Below, one piece after another: positions 22,704 through 33,759 of a DNA stretch of 64,000 nucleotides (its first letter is position 1; every line of letters starts with the position of its first letter). The stretch is from contig NW_025064880.1 in the NCBI RefSeq assembly GCF_019112545.1, positions 435,337 to 499,336 of the forward strand. The letters are read 5' to 3'. The DNA comes from Guyanagaster necrorhizus (taxonomy: Eukaryota; Basidiomycota; Agaricomycetes; Agaricales; Physalacriaceae). Below the pieces are notes generated by a model. It was not told where the DNA came from. It worked only from the letters and a program-made list of their open reading frames with translations, and did not search any database. The position numbers and the translations under genes are program-made.

Positions 22704-25700
22704 ATGGGTGGTCAGAGTCCACAACTAAGTCCTCCTTCACCGTCGACGGCAATGCCCTGCCCAATTATGCAAATTTCTCCTGCCAATCTATCTCAAAATA
22801 ACGCTCCTGGCCAAGAATCACCGAAACTGCCGTCAGTTTCGGCTCCCCTGCGTCGCTCTCCACGTCTTTCTAGTCCTATTCCTGTGACTCCGGACGTTTC
22901 ACGAAAAGAAGAGCGTCTCATCACTGTCGTTGAAGAGGTTATGCAGGAATCACGTCCGGATACGCCAGAAAACGAGCAGATGTCTAACGATGGTGAGCGC
23001 GGTCTACTTCTCTTTCATACTCATCTTCAGCTTTATGCAGAACCATCATCCGTCCTCGCCTCAAGAATAATGCGTGCTCATGATAATCCGTCTCCGCCAC
23101 CTCAGGACATCGACGGGGATTCATCACTGGGAAAACGGATTGCCATCTTCCCATCCGTCGATGTATTCGAATCGCCATTGCGACTTTCGAGAAGTCTTTT
23201 TCGCCGTCCCGAATCTCCAAGCCAGGTGCCATTACCACCATCATCGCCTATTCTTACCCATCTTCCGAGTCCAATACCGATAACTCCCTGTGAAACAGAC
23301 ATCTCGCAACCGGATTTGATATCATTCGACTTGTTCTCTGATATGCCATCTGGTCCGTCCGTACCAGCACGCTCCACCTCTTTACTGGATAGTTCACCCG
23401 CCAGTTCATTGTCCTCCAAAGGGGAAGGAGCTGCAATCGCTTCGTCTCCCCTCTATAACGTGGAGTCTACCAACTCCGATATAGAGCGAGAATCGTTCAG
23501 CAATACTAGCGAAGAACAGGACGCAATGGATGCATTGATTCCTGCTGATGAGAATCCCACTCTACCGATTGCGTCCACCAGCACTACGGTCCAGAAGCTT
23601 GCAGATGATTCCCAAACCCCTGTTCGATGGTCTAGTCGGCCTCGCCGAAGCCTGCTACCTACTGCACTTTCTCCGATCAGGGAAAAGCTATCTGTGGCTC
23701 GCTTGCCTAGTTCCAGTGAAGCTTTGGCGAAAACCGAAGGCAAAGGGAAGGGAAAAGAAAGATCATTTCCTAGGGAGGGCGAGTTTCTTGAGAAGAGCGA
23801 AGAAAGCGCGGTATCGATGACGCCACGCACCAGACCAGCCAGGCGACGGGACGGGTCTCCAATGCGCAGGAGGGCGTATGATGCCCCTGGTATTTCCAGG
23901 CGACAGCTAGCATCATTGTCACCGGGTTCTGCTAATCTTCTTGGACAATTACCATCTGTTCTTCGCCCATCGCCAGGTGACGCGAATGTTACCCCTTCCG
24001 CACCTCAGCCGTTTGGTTTGCCCCTGTCCACGACCTTACCTGTTGACTCTTATGGTCCCATTCGTTTTCCAAGTCCAAAGCGGCAAGCTCAGATTCTATC
24101 CCCCGAAAGGCCACAATTTCGTCTTCCCTTAGGGGATCCGAATAGAACACCCGCTCGGCGGATACCTTTAGAGCAAGCGGTCGCGCAAGGACAGTTGTCA
24201 CCCCAGAGAGCTGCTATTCTCTCTAATCCTCGAACAGATAAATCCGGGTCCCTCTTTAATATACCACCATCAGACAGTCCTCCACGGAGAGTTCCTCTAA
24301 CGGGCCCCGAGTCCCCGATAAGGGCAAGTAGGTGGGGTGGGGTCAGGTTTGGGGGGAAGTCGCCTGAGCGAAGTAGGTCAGTGGAACCACAAGCAGTTAC
24401 ACGACCAACCGCTACTTTTCAGAAGGGGAAGCAGCGAAGTGGGTCTGCTGAGCCTCCGGGTTGGTCTGCGTCTATGAAACTTGGACCACCACGACAGTTG
24501 CCGTTCCCAATATCGGCAAGTCATCCACAGCTGCCGTCTTCCATTCCCGAAGAAACCGCCCCTGGGGATCCACCGCCAACTGCGCCTATAGCTACAACAA
24601 TCGAAGGCGATTCTGTTAATGAACCCGCTGTGTCGAGGTCACGAGTAACACCCCAGTCGCAGTCCTCCAAGTCTAACTTGAGGCAACCCAGCGTCAGTAC
24701 AAGTAAAATTCCGAGAAAGAAACCGTATGCAAGGCCAACTTCGGCTGGCACAGTCGCGGAAACTCAGACTGTGAAATCTTCTAGAACAACTGGCTTGCGA
24801 AGAGCCGATCCTTTCGTTGTAAGTCTGGAGATCGAGGTTGAGGCATCTTCGTACTTAGTTTGCATCTTTCTAGCCTGCTTCAAAGGCTTCAACTCTAGGA
24901 CTAAGGCATTCTATGCCAACAACGACTAATCTGAAGCGTAAACGCGGAACCGATCCTCTGCCCTCTCCTTCTGGGCCTGCTTCCACAGCTGTACGACAGG
25001 TTTCTTCTCTTATAAAACCCTCTAGTCCAACCAGGAAACCTTCTCAAAGGACCTTGAAGCTACGTTTGGTGGCAGAGAACGACAGTCGCTTGGTGATGAG
25101 CAAGTTGCCCCCAATGGAACTAGCATCGGCATCCCCGCCATCTCCACGGAACATTGAAAGTGTACAGCAGCTGAGTGCTCCTGCTGAAGACACTCCGCCC
25201 CCTGAGAACTTAGTACCCACTGATACACTGGCATCTCCCAAAGCAGAGTCCTCGTCAGAAAGTGGTAAACTCATCGATACTTCACCTGTGGCTCCTCCGG
25301 ATCCAGAACCGCCTCTGCCGGGCGTTCGTCGGACCACCAGAGTGCGAAAGTCTATTCACCCTGGCACTGACTTATTCAGTCGTCCCTCCGATGCACCTCC
25401 ACCGCGTGCGCGCAAACCTAAAGTTGAGGATCCTATGTTTGCGGGTATGACGTCGATAGCTCTGCGTCAGTTGACGTCGTCGAATACAGTGAAAAACCAG
25501 GTATACCTCGCTGCCACGCTGGAGACTGAGATTATACGGAAGGAAGGGGCGCGTCCGGAGAGTCCTATCATGAAGGCACGGACGGTGTTGCAGAAAGAGG
25601 CGGATGAAAAGGGAACGCTGAGGAAGGAACGCGCTGAGAGACGGGCTAGGAGGTTGAATGAAGAGAACAAGGAGGATGAAGAGGAGAATCTGAGTGCAGT

Positions 25701-26209
25701 GGAAGAAGACGACGATTGGGATCAGCTCGATAGCAGCCCGGTGCGGGTTGGGATGCATCGACGAGGGCCAGGGGAGGAAGAAGACTATGTGACTCCTGTT
25801 CGACGTCCACCGACGAAGGCGAGCTTTGCTGACGAACCAAATGTGAGAGAAAAAAGGCACGTCAAGTGGGACCGAGGGCTGTCTACCGCAATCTTTGTAG
25901 ATGAGCTCAAGCTGAAAGATATCAATCCACCAAAAGAAAATGACATTAAAAAGAGTTGCTTGGCTCCTACGGCGAAGGTGAATGTCGTCCTAATGTTATG
26001 TGTATTACTGAATCTGTTGACCTCGGTCCAAACAGGCAATACCTTTGGATATGTTGGGTAATTTGTCTAATGCTTCATCAGCATTGGAAGACATCATTCC
26101 AGAGAGTATTGTTGTTCAGAAGTTCGTTTACGATAGCGATCTCCTACAGGAGCCGGAGCCGATGGTTGTCAAAACTACCCGCTCGAGATCCAAGAGGAGT
26201 AAATCATGA
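22704..26209 (+). CDS. Large disordered Ser/Pro-rich protein with many SP/TP sites, function unknown
   Basis: ATG 22704 (MGGQSPQLSPPSPSTAMP). Introns near 22993-23075, 24817-24880 and 25978-26035 connect the exons. The second is clear: PFV|GTAAGT..CTAG|PASKASTLGLRHSMP keeps frame, so the apparent separate frame from 24913 belongs to the same gene. The product is about 1100 residues, mostly low complexity, with dozens of SP/TP pairs and RSPR/RSRS-type sites (APLRRSPRLSSPIP, VRWSSRPRRSLLP), suggesting cyclin-dependent kinase targets. More ordered pieces are a charged helical region (residues about 880-960, with KERAERRARRLNEENK) and HVKWDRGLSTAIFVDELK near the end. The tail is basic (KTTRSRSKRSKS). 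I do not recognise a family. A nuclear or cell-cycle role is inference. Confidence 0.7.
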
Positions 26210-26368
26210 CTGGAAGATATGTAATCTGTGCATGGAATGTCTTGGTTAACCGGGATCTGTCGGTGCTTATATATCTTATTGTTTCGTTGTCACCCTTCGT
26301 CATGAAAATATACGACGATAGTTACATATTTGAACTTCTATCCTCACTTTACGCTTTCGACCTGGACT

Positions 26369-27484
26369 TCATTTAGGTCCCCGGTAGTTGATTGTAGCAC
26401 TTGCCTGGTTGACAGGAAACACAAGCATTTCAGCAATGTTGACGTGAGGGGGTCGAGCAGCTGCCCAAACAATTTCTTCCGCGATGTCGGCAGCAGTCAC
26501 TGGGTATGTGAGAACACAAAGAGACACGACAGGATTATGAACTTACAAGGTTCCAGGCCTTCATACACTTTTCCGGCTGCGTTTATGTCACCTCGGTACC
26601 GTGTGATGGAGAATTCAGTCTCCACCATTCCTACAACACGGTTACTTGGTGAAAAATGAGTAAAAAAGAACATATGTATACCTGGCTGAATTTCAGTTAC
26701 TCGAATAGGAGTATTGACCAGCTCCCTCCTCATCGATCCAGTAAAGGCACGGACAGCGTGTTTTGTAGCAGTGTAGATACTTCCTCCTGCGTATGGCTCA
26801 AGTCCTGCAATGGATCCCAGGTTGATGACATGCCCTGCTTTCTTGGCTTTGAAATCTGGGTTTCATTAGTCAAGACCATTACTTTGAAGTATATGATAGT
26901 AACACCTTTGATGAGCAATTGAGTCATGGATATGAGCCCAAAGACGTTAGTAGAAAACATGCTCTCCACGTCCTCAGGTTTGATGTCTCCAACATGCTCG
27001 ACACCCAAGACGAAACCTGCATTGTTCACTATCGTCCTCTATGAGCGTGCGAAGGGACAGAAATTGGATGTTGCAACGTTACCTAGGATATCAACATTTC
27101 GGAGATCCTGAGGTACCTTATCCCAGAGTGTCGCAACCTGCGCCTTATCTGAGACGTCCAGCTGAACAGCGGCGAATTTTCCTCCTTGCCGGAGACCGGA
27201 TTCTTTGTGAGCAGCAGCACATGCGTCCGACACTTTCTTGAGCGCGTCTGCACGACGGGCAATCAAGATGACATTCGAGCCTCCCTGAGCAGCGGAATCA
27301 GCACTGATTTAAAATTCTCGATTTTACATACCTTGGCAAACAGCACCGCGGTGGCCTAGAGAGAAGGACAATTGAGTCTAATAACGTCAGGTTTGATAAG
27401 GGACCCTACCGCTCCAATCCCGGAACTGGCACCAGTAACGATAACGGTCTTTCCAAGCAGACGAGAGGCGTTGAAGACAGACAT
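26369..27484 (-). CDS. Short-chain dehydrogenase/reductase (YMR226C-type NADP-dependent)
   Basis: ATG 27484 gives MSVFNASRLLGKTVIVTGAS. The Rossmann glycine motif TGASSGIGA is followed, across short introns, by SNVILIARRADAL, KFAAVQLDVSDKAQV, the NNAG motif with FVLGVEHVGDI, NVFGLISMTQLLIKG, HVINLGSIAGLEPYAGG, and the catalytic SIYTATKHAVRAFTGSM (YxxxK). The protein ends NIAEMLVFPVNQ..TINYRGPK before the TGA at 26369. The layout and ending resemble yeast YMR226C and bacterial YdfG, which oxidise L-serine and 3-hydroxy acids with NADP. Substrate assignment is by family resemblance. Six or seven exons. It stands head to head with the SET-domain gene, with 163 bases between start codons. Confidence 0.87.
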
Positions 27485-27647
27485 GATGGAGTTGTAGGGA
27501 ACGTTGGCCGGGGTGAAGGTAAGGTAAGCAGAACTTATGCTTCAGAATGACGGAACCGGCCGCAGGAATGAGTCGGATTTTTCGGAGGCAAGTCCGGTCC
27601 GTATATCCGCCATGCTGCCGCCGGCACTTTCCTTTTTCCCTTCATCG

Positions 27648-29141
27648 ATGGACTTGGAATGGAACCGACTGCTGCAATGGCTAAGCGAAAAAGGGATGGA
27701 TGTATCCAAGGATAGACTACCAGTAGAAAGGAGGAAGAGTACCGGTGGTTTGTCTTTTTCTTTTTCCCCAAAAAGTGGCCGTTCAGATATACTAGCATCA
27801 GGATGCGGCCTGTTCGTCTTGCGGCCTTTCTTTCCGTCTGAAGTACTCTTTCGAGTTCCTGCCGCTGCGATGATGAACATAAGAACACTTTCTCCTTTGT
27901 ATCCATCCAGAAAACTGGATGCCGTCCAGATGGTATCGCTGCATTTGGCCGTGCACCGAGGAAATCCCTCCACGGACCCACACTTCGGGCCCTACATTTC
28001 TGTCTTACCTCGGGACTTTGCCTTCCATCCTTTGACATGGATGGCCGAAGAAAATATTCAAATTCTATCATTTGTCCCCCCAAGTGCAATGAGAGCTTTG
28101 GCCAAGATGCTACAACGATTCTGCTCAGACTTTCGCAAGGTCTCTCAACAAACGGTTTGCACAAAATAGATATATCTCGCATTTCCTGACGACTTCTAGG
28201 AAGGCATCAATCGCACAGATTACTTGTGGGCGTGGCTGAATGGTGCGGTCTACCCTGTACCGTGCTCTATCGTTGTACTTATTTTAACAAGTAAAGTCAA
28301 TACAAGATGCATCTACCAACGTCTGAAAGCAAAGCAGTCCGATCCCGACAATTTTACTATGTGCCCCATTTTGGACTTTGCCAACCATAGCGCTCATCTC
28401 TCTCACATGTCACCGTGTCCTTCCAATGCCGACAGATGGAACGTATCGCCGCGTCAACGGTTCGGTGAGGACATGGTGTTTATATCCCCTGCTGACAAGC
28501 GCTTGGGTATCGACGAAGAAATCTTCCTAAAGTATGGCGCACATTCTAATCAAACGCTCTTTGTTGAATATGGTTTTGTCCTTCCTATATCTTCCGATGC
28601 ATTGTCTTGCGGAGAAGTTGATGGAGAAGTTGACGTCTTTGACTTCGTGGAGCCTCTCTTCACGAACAAAGCAAATCATCTTCAGGAACTCCTAGAACGA
28701 GAAAATTACTGGGAGTGGGTTTATCTCTCACTCCTCAGAGACGCCAACTGACTGACCGCATGCGTATGCAGAAATTGGACTTTGCACCTATCGGCAGGAT
28801 CTGCATACCCTTCTTTTCGTCTGCTCGCTGCATTGCGGTTACATCATTTAGAGTGGGACGGCATTTCTGAAGAGCTACTGAAGCCTTGGAAAGACACTCT
28901 ACTAGGACACCGAAACACCATCTCGACGGAGAATGAGGAGACTGTACGGCAAACGATCGTCGAAATATGCCGCCGAGTGGTGCAAAGAGGCAAGACATAT
29001 ATAGCTGCTATCAAAGAGGCAAGGCAATCTGCTTCTGGATGGGCAGTCGATGCGTTTACGAACATTGAGACCCTCTGGACAGAAGAGACTCTTGTTAGCC
29101 GAGAGATGTCAGAGAGTATCTTGAGTGGGATACCATTTTGA
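27648..29141 (+). CDS. SET-domain protein lysine methyltransferase (Rubisco-LSMT/SETD4/Rkm-like)
   Basis: Likely start ATG 27648 (MDLEWNRLLQWLSEKGMDVS); an in-frame ATG at 27612 would add 12 residues. The first exon has the N-terminal SET part (ASGCGLFVLRPFFPSEVLFR) and the inserted helical region. An intron at about 28139-28199 leads to EGINRTDYLWAWLN, and another to VNTRCIYQRLK. The core SET motifs are CPILDFANHS, binding S-adenosylmethionine, and EEIFLKYGAHSNQTLFVEYGFV with the catalytic-region Tyr. A last intron near 28715-28770 precedes NWTLHLSAGSAYPSFRLLAA and the C-terminal substrate-binding-like helices. This is the Rubisco LSMT-type layout. Fungal relatives (Rkm enzymes) methylate ribosomal proteins, but the substrate here is unknown. 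The stop is at 29139-29141. Confidence 0.83.
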
Positions 29142-30109
29142 AACTTTGCCACACGTAAGTAATGTCAGCTTCGCTCTTCAGCTTGTTATAGTATTAAAGA
29201 AGCGATTTACTTTAGGAACAAAGAATGTATTGAATAGTACTGCGCCTGGAACAGGACACTGTTCGAAGATGCAACATTCCTATGGTCAGTATCAATGAGT
29301 ATCTCACGCCGAGGTCATGTCAACAAGCACTGGGACTAAGTGGGCATCATTGGAGTGTCAATCTCGTTCGCTAAGCTTAATTGTCGCCGCCCTTCCCATT
29401 GCAGCAAACAATTTTCCTGTGTCACCGTTCGCATTCCGGCATTCAAGGAACGTACGGAGTGTAGCGGTAACCATGGTCGCCCTCTCAGGATTCATAATCT
29501 CGTAACCTTCTATGCCTGAGATTCTAGTGCATTTACCTCCATGGTCTCGCTTGCGGCCGAGGCGCAGAGTCACCTAAACTACTCCGTGTCGGTATGTCTG
29601 GTATCGTCAGAAATGAAAGCAGTCCCCAGAACCTGGCTCTTCAGTGACAGCTAATACCCGCTCTCAGCCGCGCTCGCCGCTCTTCCGGGGCCACTTTAAC
29701 CTCGTAGACGCGTCTGGGTACCTGAAACGCGGCTACGAACAAAGACAGTTAAGTACCAGATTTCTTGCTTTGTTTGGAACAGAAAGATCAACCTAGAACG
29801 CCTGACTTTCAGGCAGCAACGGTCTGTCATTTGGCAAAAAGGAGAAACAATCGTTAGTAGGCCACAAGTCCTATCTGCCAGAGTGAGTGAAGCGTCTCCT
29901 AAGCATCTTCGGCATTGTCTGTCCTATAATGTAAGTGGCACCAGAGAGGATGATTCAAAAAATCGACCGGAAATGAACCGGTCGAAGAGAGAAGACGATA
30001 ATACTGATTTGAGAGACAAGCCTTGCATCTGGCAGTTGCTTTGCTGGAGGTATTCTATCGATACATATTGGGCCGGGATATAACACTGAGATATATGAAT
30101 TGAATATAC
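29142..30109. other. Intergenic region between convergent genes (about 1 kb)
   Basis: Between the 3' ends of the SET gene and the Rim20-like gene. Frames of 60-70 codons exist on both strands around 29320-29570, but none shows a start, splice pattern or motif that I can defend. The pair CGACCGG..CCGGTCG around 29964 is a minor inverted repeat. Nothing else seen. Confidence 0.4.
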
Positions 30110-33100
30110 CTAAACCTTCATCCTCGACGACTTCTTGCTTGGCCCCGGAGGCAGCTTTATTTCTTCGAAACCCCACTCGCTAGAATTCAGAGGTGGTAGT
30201 CCTGAGGAGAACTTTTTGAACACTTTCTTGGGCTGAACACTCTGCGGAGGCGGGCTTGAAGGATTGGGAATACTAGGTACGGATGGCTCCTCCACCACTT
30301 CTGGCTGGTCTTTGATATCCTCTTCCGAAAAGTCTTGGGCGTCGTCATTTTCTTGGAGAGACATAGATCCCAATGATTGTGAAAGAGCACTGGTGCATGA
30401 GTCAGTGACATTCCGCATGAGCATCCCACATTAGTTACTTACTGAATCTCTTGCTGTCGATGATTACACCAAATCTTGCACGAGTCCTTAAACTGAAGAA
30501 GCAACCCAGACAAGTCGTTGTAGAACTTCATATGATGTCACAATCGCATCCTCATTACAGCATATGCAAGATGGCTTACTTTGATACCCTCCTGCAAGTT
30601 GTTTGTGATCTCCCGATATTTGTGATATGACAGATCCAAAGACTGAAGGGCATGTTCACGCTCCTTCACTGATGGATCGTCCTTACGGGATTTTAGGAAT
30701 TTCTCGTTGTCCGCCTGGAATATTCTTGTGCAACATGTGATGAAGGCAACGGTGTTCCGTACCTCTATAGATGAAAGAATATCCTCTTGTTTTTGCTCGC
30801 TTTCCTTGATGTATTCGCAGAATTTATCATACTTTGCCAGCTCTTCGTCCAGGACATCCTCAAACGTCGCCGGTTCAACCTTGGTCAGACGTTCGATTCC
30901 AGAAGCGACTTTCAGTATCCTCGGATATATGTCGTCGGCTTCAGAGAGGGCTTCAGCGCGTCGAACGTACTGTTCTCGGTCGGCATGGAGCGTATCGAGC
31001 GACTCAAGCAATACTCGAAGATGTCGAGCGTATCTTGAAGTGATGGCTGCCTCTGGGGTTTTCCTACTAGACGCTGTGGAAGAAGGTACCATAGCTTCTA
31101 GCTCCGACTGCCACACAAGACATTTCAGAACGTTTTATAGTTCGAACAAACTAGGTCCGACGCACCTCCTTAAACGTCAAATCTGTGATGTTGCTTTCCC
31201 AGTCATCCCATTTGCGCCTGACAGTATCGTCGCTAGCCTTGGCCTGATCAAGTATAGCACGATACCGCTTCTCCTTCTCTATGAGCTCAATATTGGCTTC
31301 ATGTGAAGGTGGCCGATTCAGAGGGAGCTCTTTACGAGCAACTTCGTCTTCGGAAGCTTCCGTGTCTAGGATATCCATGGCCTAGTTAAGTGTTAGGACT
31401 TCTTCGGAGATAAATATCAGGAATGTCACCTCCTCCAGGATGTTAAAGTCATGTCGAGCTTGTCTCTGCAAGTCTTCAAACCACGATTCAATCTTCATCG
31501 GGCCATTTTCGAGGCGGACCTCTTCGGCTTTCTTTAAGAGACTTGGAGGCAGTCCAACAGGACGTTCAAGCGCCTCTATGGAAGCAGGCAAATTGTGGGA
31601 TGTCAACATCCTGAAAACAACATCAGAAAGCGAACAGACATGAGATCTGCTGACTCACTCGTCCGCTTTGTTTTTCAGCTCTCGTGCAGGTACCACAATT
31701 TGGTCCTCCACGAGATTCTTTTTCCTGTCATTGTAAATGTCTACAAATCTTCAGCCGAGAAGAACGTCCATTCATACGCCACAATCTTACTGATGGCCTC
31801 CTGAGCGCCCCAACCGAGCAGTTCTCCGAAGATCATATGGGTTCCTTTCGCTGGATTTGACAGCCCTTTGGGTATAGTTACCAGCGCAATTTCTGCGTGG
31901 GGTATAGGAGAAAGCGCAGACGCTGCTGGTATATCTTGGTGATATATGAGATCGTTGTCGCGCTCAGCGCGTGCGAGGGCGGTTTTCACAGCATCAACAA
32001 GGGACTAAAAGAAGTGTCAAGAAGACACTATCAAGGCACAAAAAAACCTCCTTACCTGTATATCCTGCACCACAGCCTGCGAAACTCTCCTGCGCCGAGC
32101 TATATCGGAGGCCCTCTTTGCCTCATTTTGAGCTTCTTGTAGACGAGATATTTCGACGCCGTAACTGAGATGCTGTGACCAAAGTTCCGCAGTTCATCGG
32201 GACAGAATTGCATACCTACTATTCTCCAGCTCTTCCACGCTCTTCCTGAATTGTGCAACTGCCTCGAAATGATGTTGTTTGGCTTCGATGTGGGCCAACC
32301 AGTCCTGTAAATTGTTAACACTGCACTTTCTATGTTGAAAGAGAGAGGTGTACCGTAGGAAATACAGATTTTACTAGAGGAGAGGCATCTCGAATAGCGG
32401 AGATGGATAGTTTATAAAGGGCAGAGGTCTAGAGAAAGAAAGTGAGCAAGCAACACTGAGCTGACCAGAAATCCATGTACATTAGCCGCCAGCTTAGCAA
32501 TCAAAGCATTCTTGAATCCATCTTACGGCGAAAGACTAGATTATTGCACATCGAACAACTCATAATCATTACTGCTCACCGATTTTGGCCTTTTGCCAGA
32601 AACATTCCTGCGCTTGGGCACGCATGAGCCATTCCAAGCTGTGAATGCATGATTTGTCGAGATCTAAGGGGATCATCTCTTCGTCTTGCGGGGAAACGCT
32701 GAGTTCTTTGAGGGCTGATGATCTCAAGTAGGATAGCGTTCCTGCTGCATTCTTTTGCACCTAGGTCAATCATATCCTACACCAACAACATAGCTCTACT
32801 GACTTGGTAGCAAGAGATGGCAAGCTTAATTCCTTCCATGTGCGAGCGATCCTCATCGCCGGCAAGTTGTGAATACAGAGCAGCTAGGTTGAACAGTACA
32901 GCAGCGCGTTCAAAGGCGAGGCTGCGTAGAGTGACCGGGATTGCGTTCGGGGAGAAAACGGGAGCGTAGGATATATCCAATCCAATCTGTGAAAGATAAA
33001 CTGTCAGTCGGCCTCGGGGCTTGAATGATCGCACCGACATCGGAGGGTAATTTGGCCAGTATCGACAAGAGCTGAGCATGATAGCTGTTCGTGGCGGTGA

Positions 33101-33327
33101 ATACAGGGTACAAAAATGCGGCAAATGGCGCACTTGTTCATCTTTTCCGTGCCATCCTTGTGCACTGTTCCTCCGACACCATCTCTTCGAAGCTCTTGCC
33201 AACGATCGATGTCGACTTTGAAGGAATCCGGGTGGGCTGAGGTATGATCCTGTAGATAACGACGCGCAGGCTCCTTGAGATCAAGAGCGTATGATTTCTT
33301 GAAAGGAATGGCGAGTAAATTGGACAT
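30110..33327 (-). CDS. RIM20: Bro1-domain protein, Rim20/PalA-like
   Basis: ATG 33327 starts MSNLLAIPFKKSYALDLKEP, the usual Rim20/PalA opening. About fourteen exons follow. The Bro1 domain includes NSYHAQLLSILAKLPSDV, IGLDISYAPVFSPN, LAFERAAVLFNLAALYSQLA, and KDKSC-like helices (LDKSCIHSLEWLMRAQAQECF). A central coiled V-domain follows (ELKNKADEMLTSHNLPASI, ALERPVGLPPSLLKKAEEVR, YDKFCEYIKESEQKQEDIL). The C-terminus is Pro-rich (SIPNPSSPPPQSVQPKK, SEWGFEEIKLPPGPSK). In fungi Rim20/PalA binds ESCRT-III and the Rim101/PacC factor to allow its alkaline-pH processing; the paralogue Bro1/Vps31 works in endosomal sorting. The N- and C-terminal sequences favour Rim20, but the choice is not certain without alignment. 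It has a separate promoter region from the divergent UPF0658 gene. Confidence 0.82.
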
Positions 33328-33759
33328 GTCTGCATGAAGGGAAGAAGCAAAAGGCGGCAGTGGCGTGGTGGCGCCCAAGCGACTCACGACCTTTCCTGTG
33401 AATGTTCTCTCCAAGTTCTTTGCCTTAGAATCTCAATACTGGTCACTTGCGCACACTTTTTCTTCAAGCTCAAGCTCATTAATGACCTATATATTTTCCT
33501 TCATTCACAGACAGACTACTTTTGTCTCAGTGTTGACAGCATTTGCGTAAGATGTTATTAGGCATAAAACATCCTGAAAATCAGACAATATTATCCAGCA
33601 CTGTAATGTTTTCTGCGATACTGTTTCTGTTATAAGATATTCAAGAGGAAAGCTTGGCAAGATTTGCATCAAATGATAAATAAAGCTGTGCAGAAACGGT
33701 AACCGCTTTTGCACAGCCGCCTGGCGCGATTTCACAGTGCATCGTCCTCTCCTTCCACC
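33328..33759. promoter_or_regulatory. Divergent promoter region, Rim20-like and UPF0658 genes
   Basis: A 432-base spacer between opposite start codons. AT-rich in the middle (33540-33690). GCCAAG occurs on the coding side of the Rim20-like gene (TTGGCAAGA at about 33655 on the plus strand includes CTTGGC), the core of the PacC/Rim101 site; a 6-base match is weak evidence. Confidence 0.35.

Noticed and set aside
24913..26061. Separate gene starting at 24913
   Set aside because: A GT-AG intron ending just before 24880 joins it in frame to the upstream exon, so it is the 3' half of the SP/TP-rich gene.
27535..28182. 215-codon minus-strand frame
   Set aside because: Antisense shadow of the first SET-gene exon, whose plus-strand reading has clear SET motifs.
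29317..29573. Overlapping 60-70 codon frames on both strands
   Set aside because: No start context, splice sites or recognised similarity.
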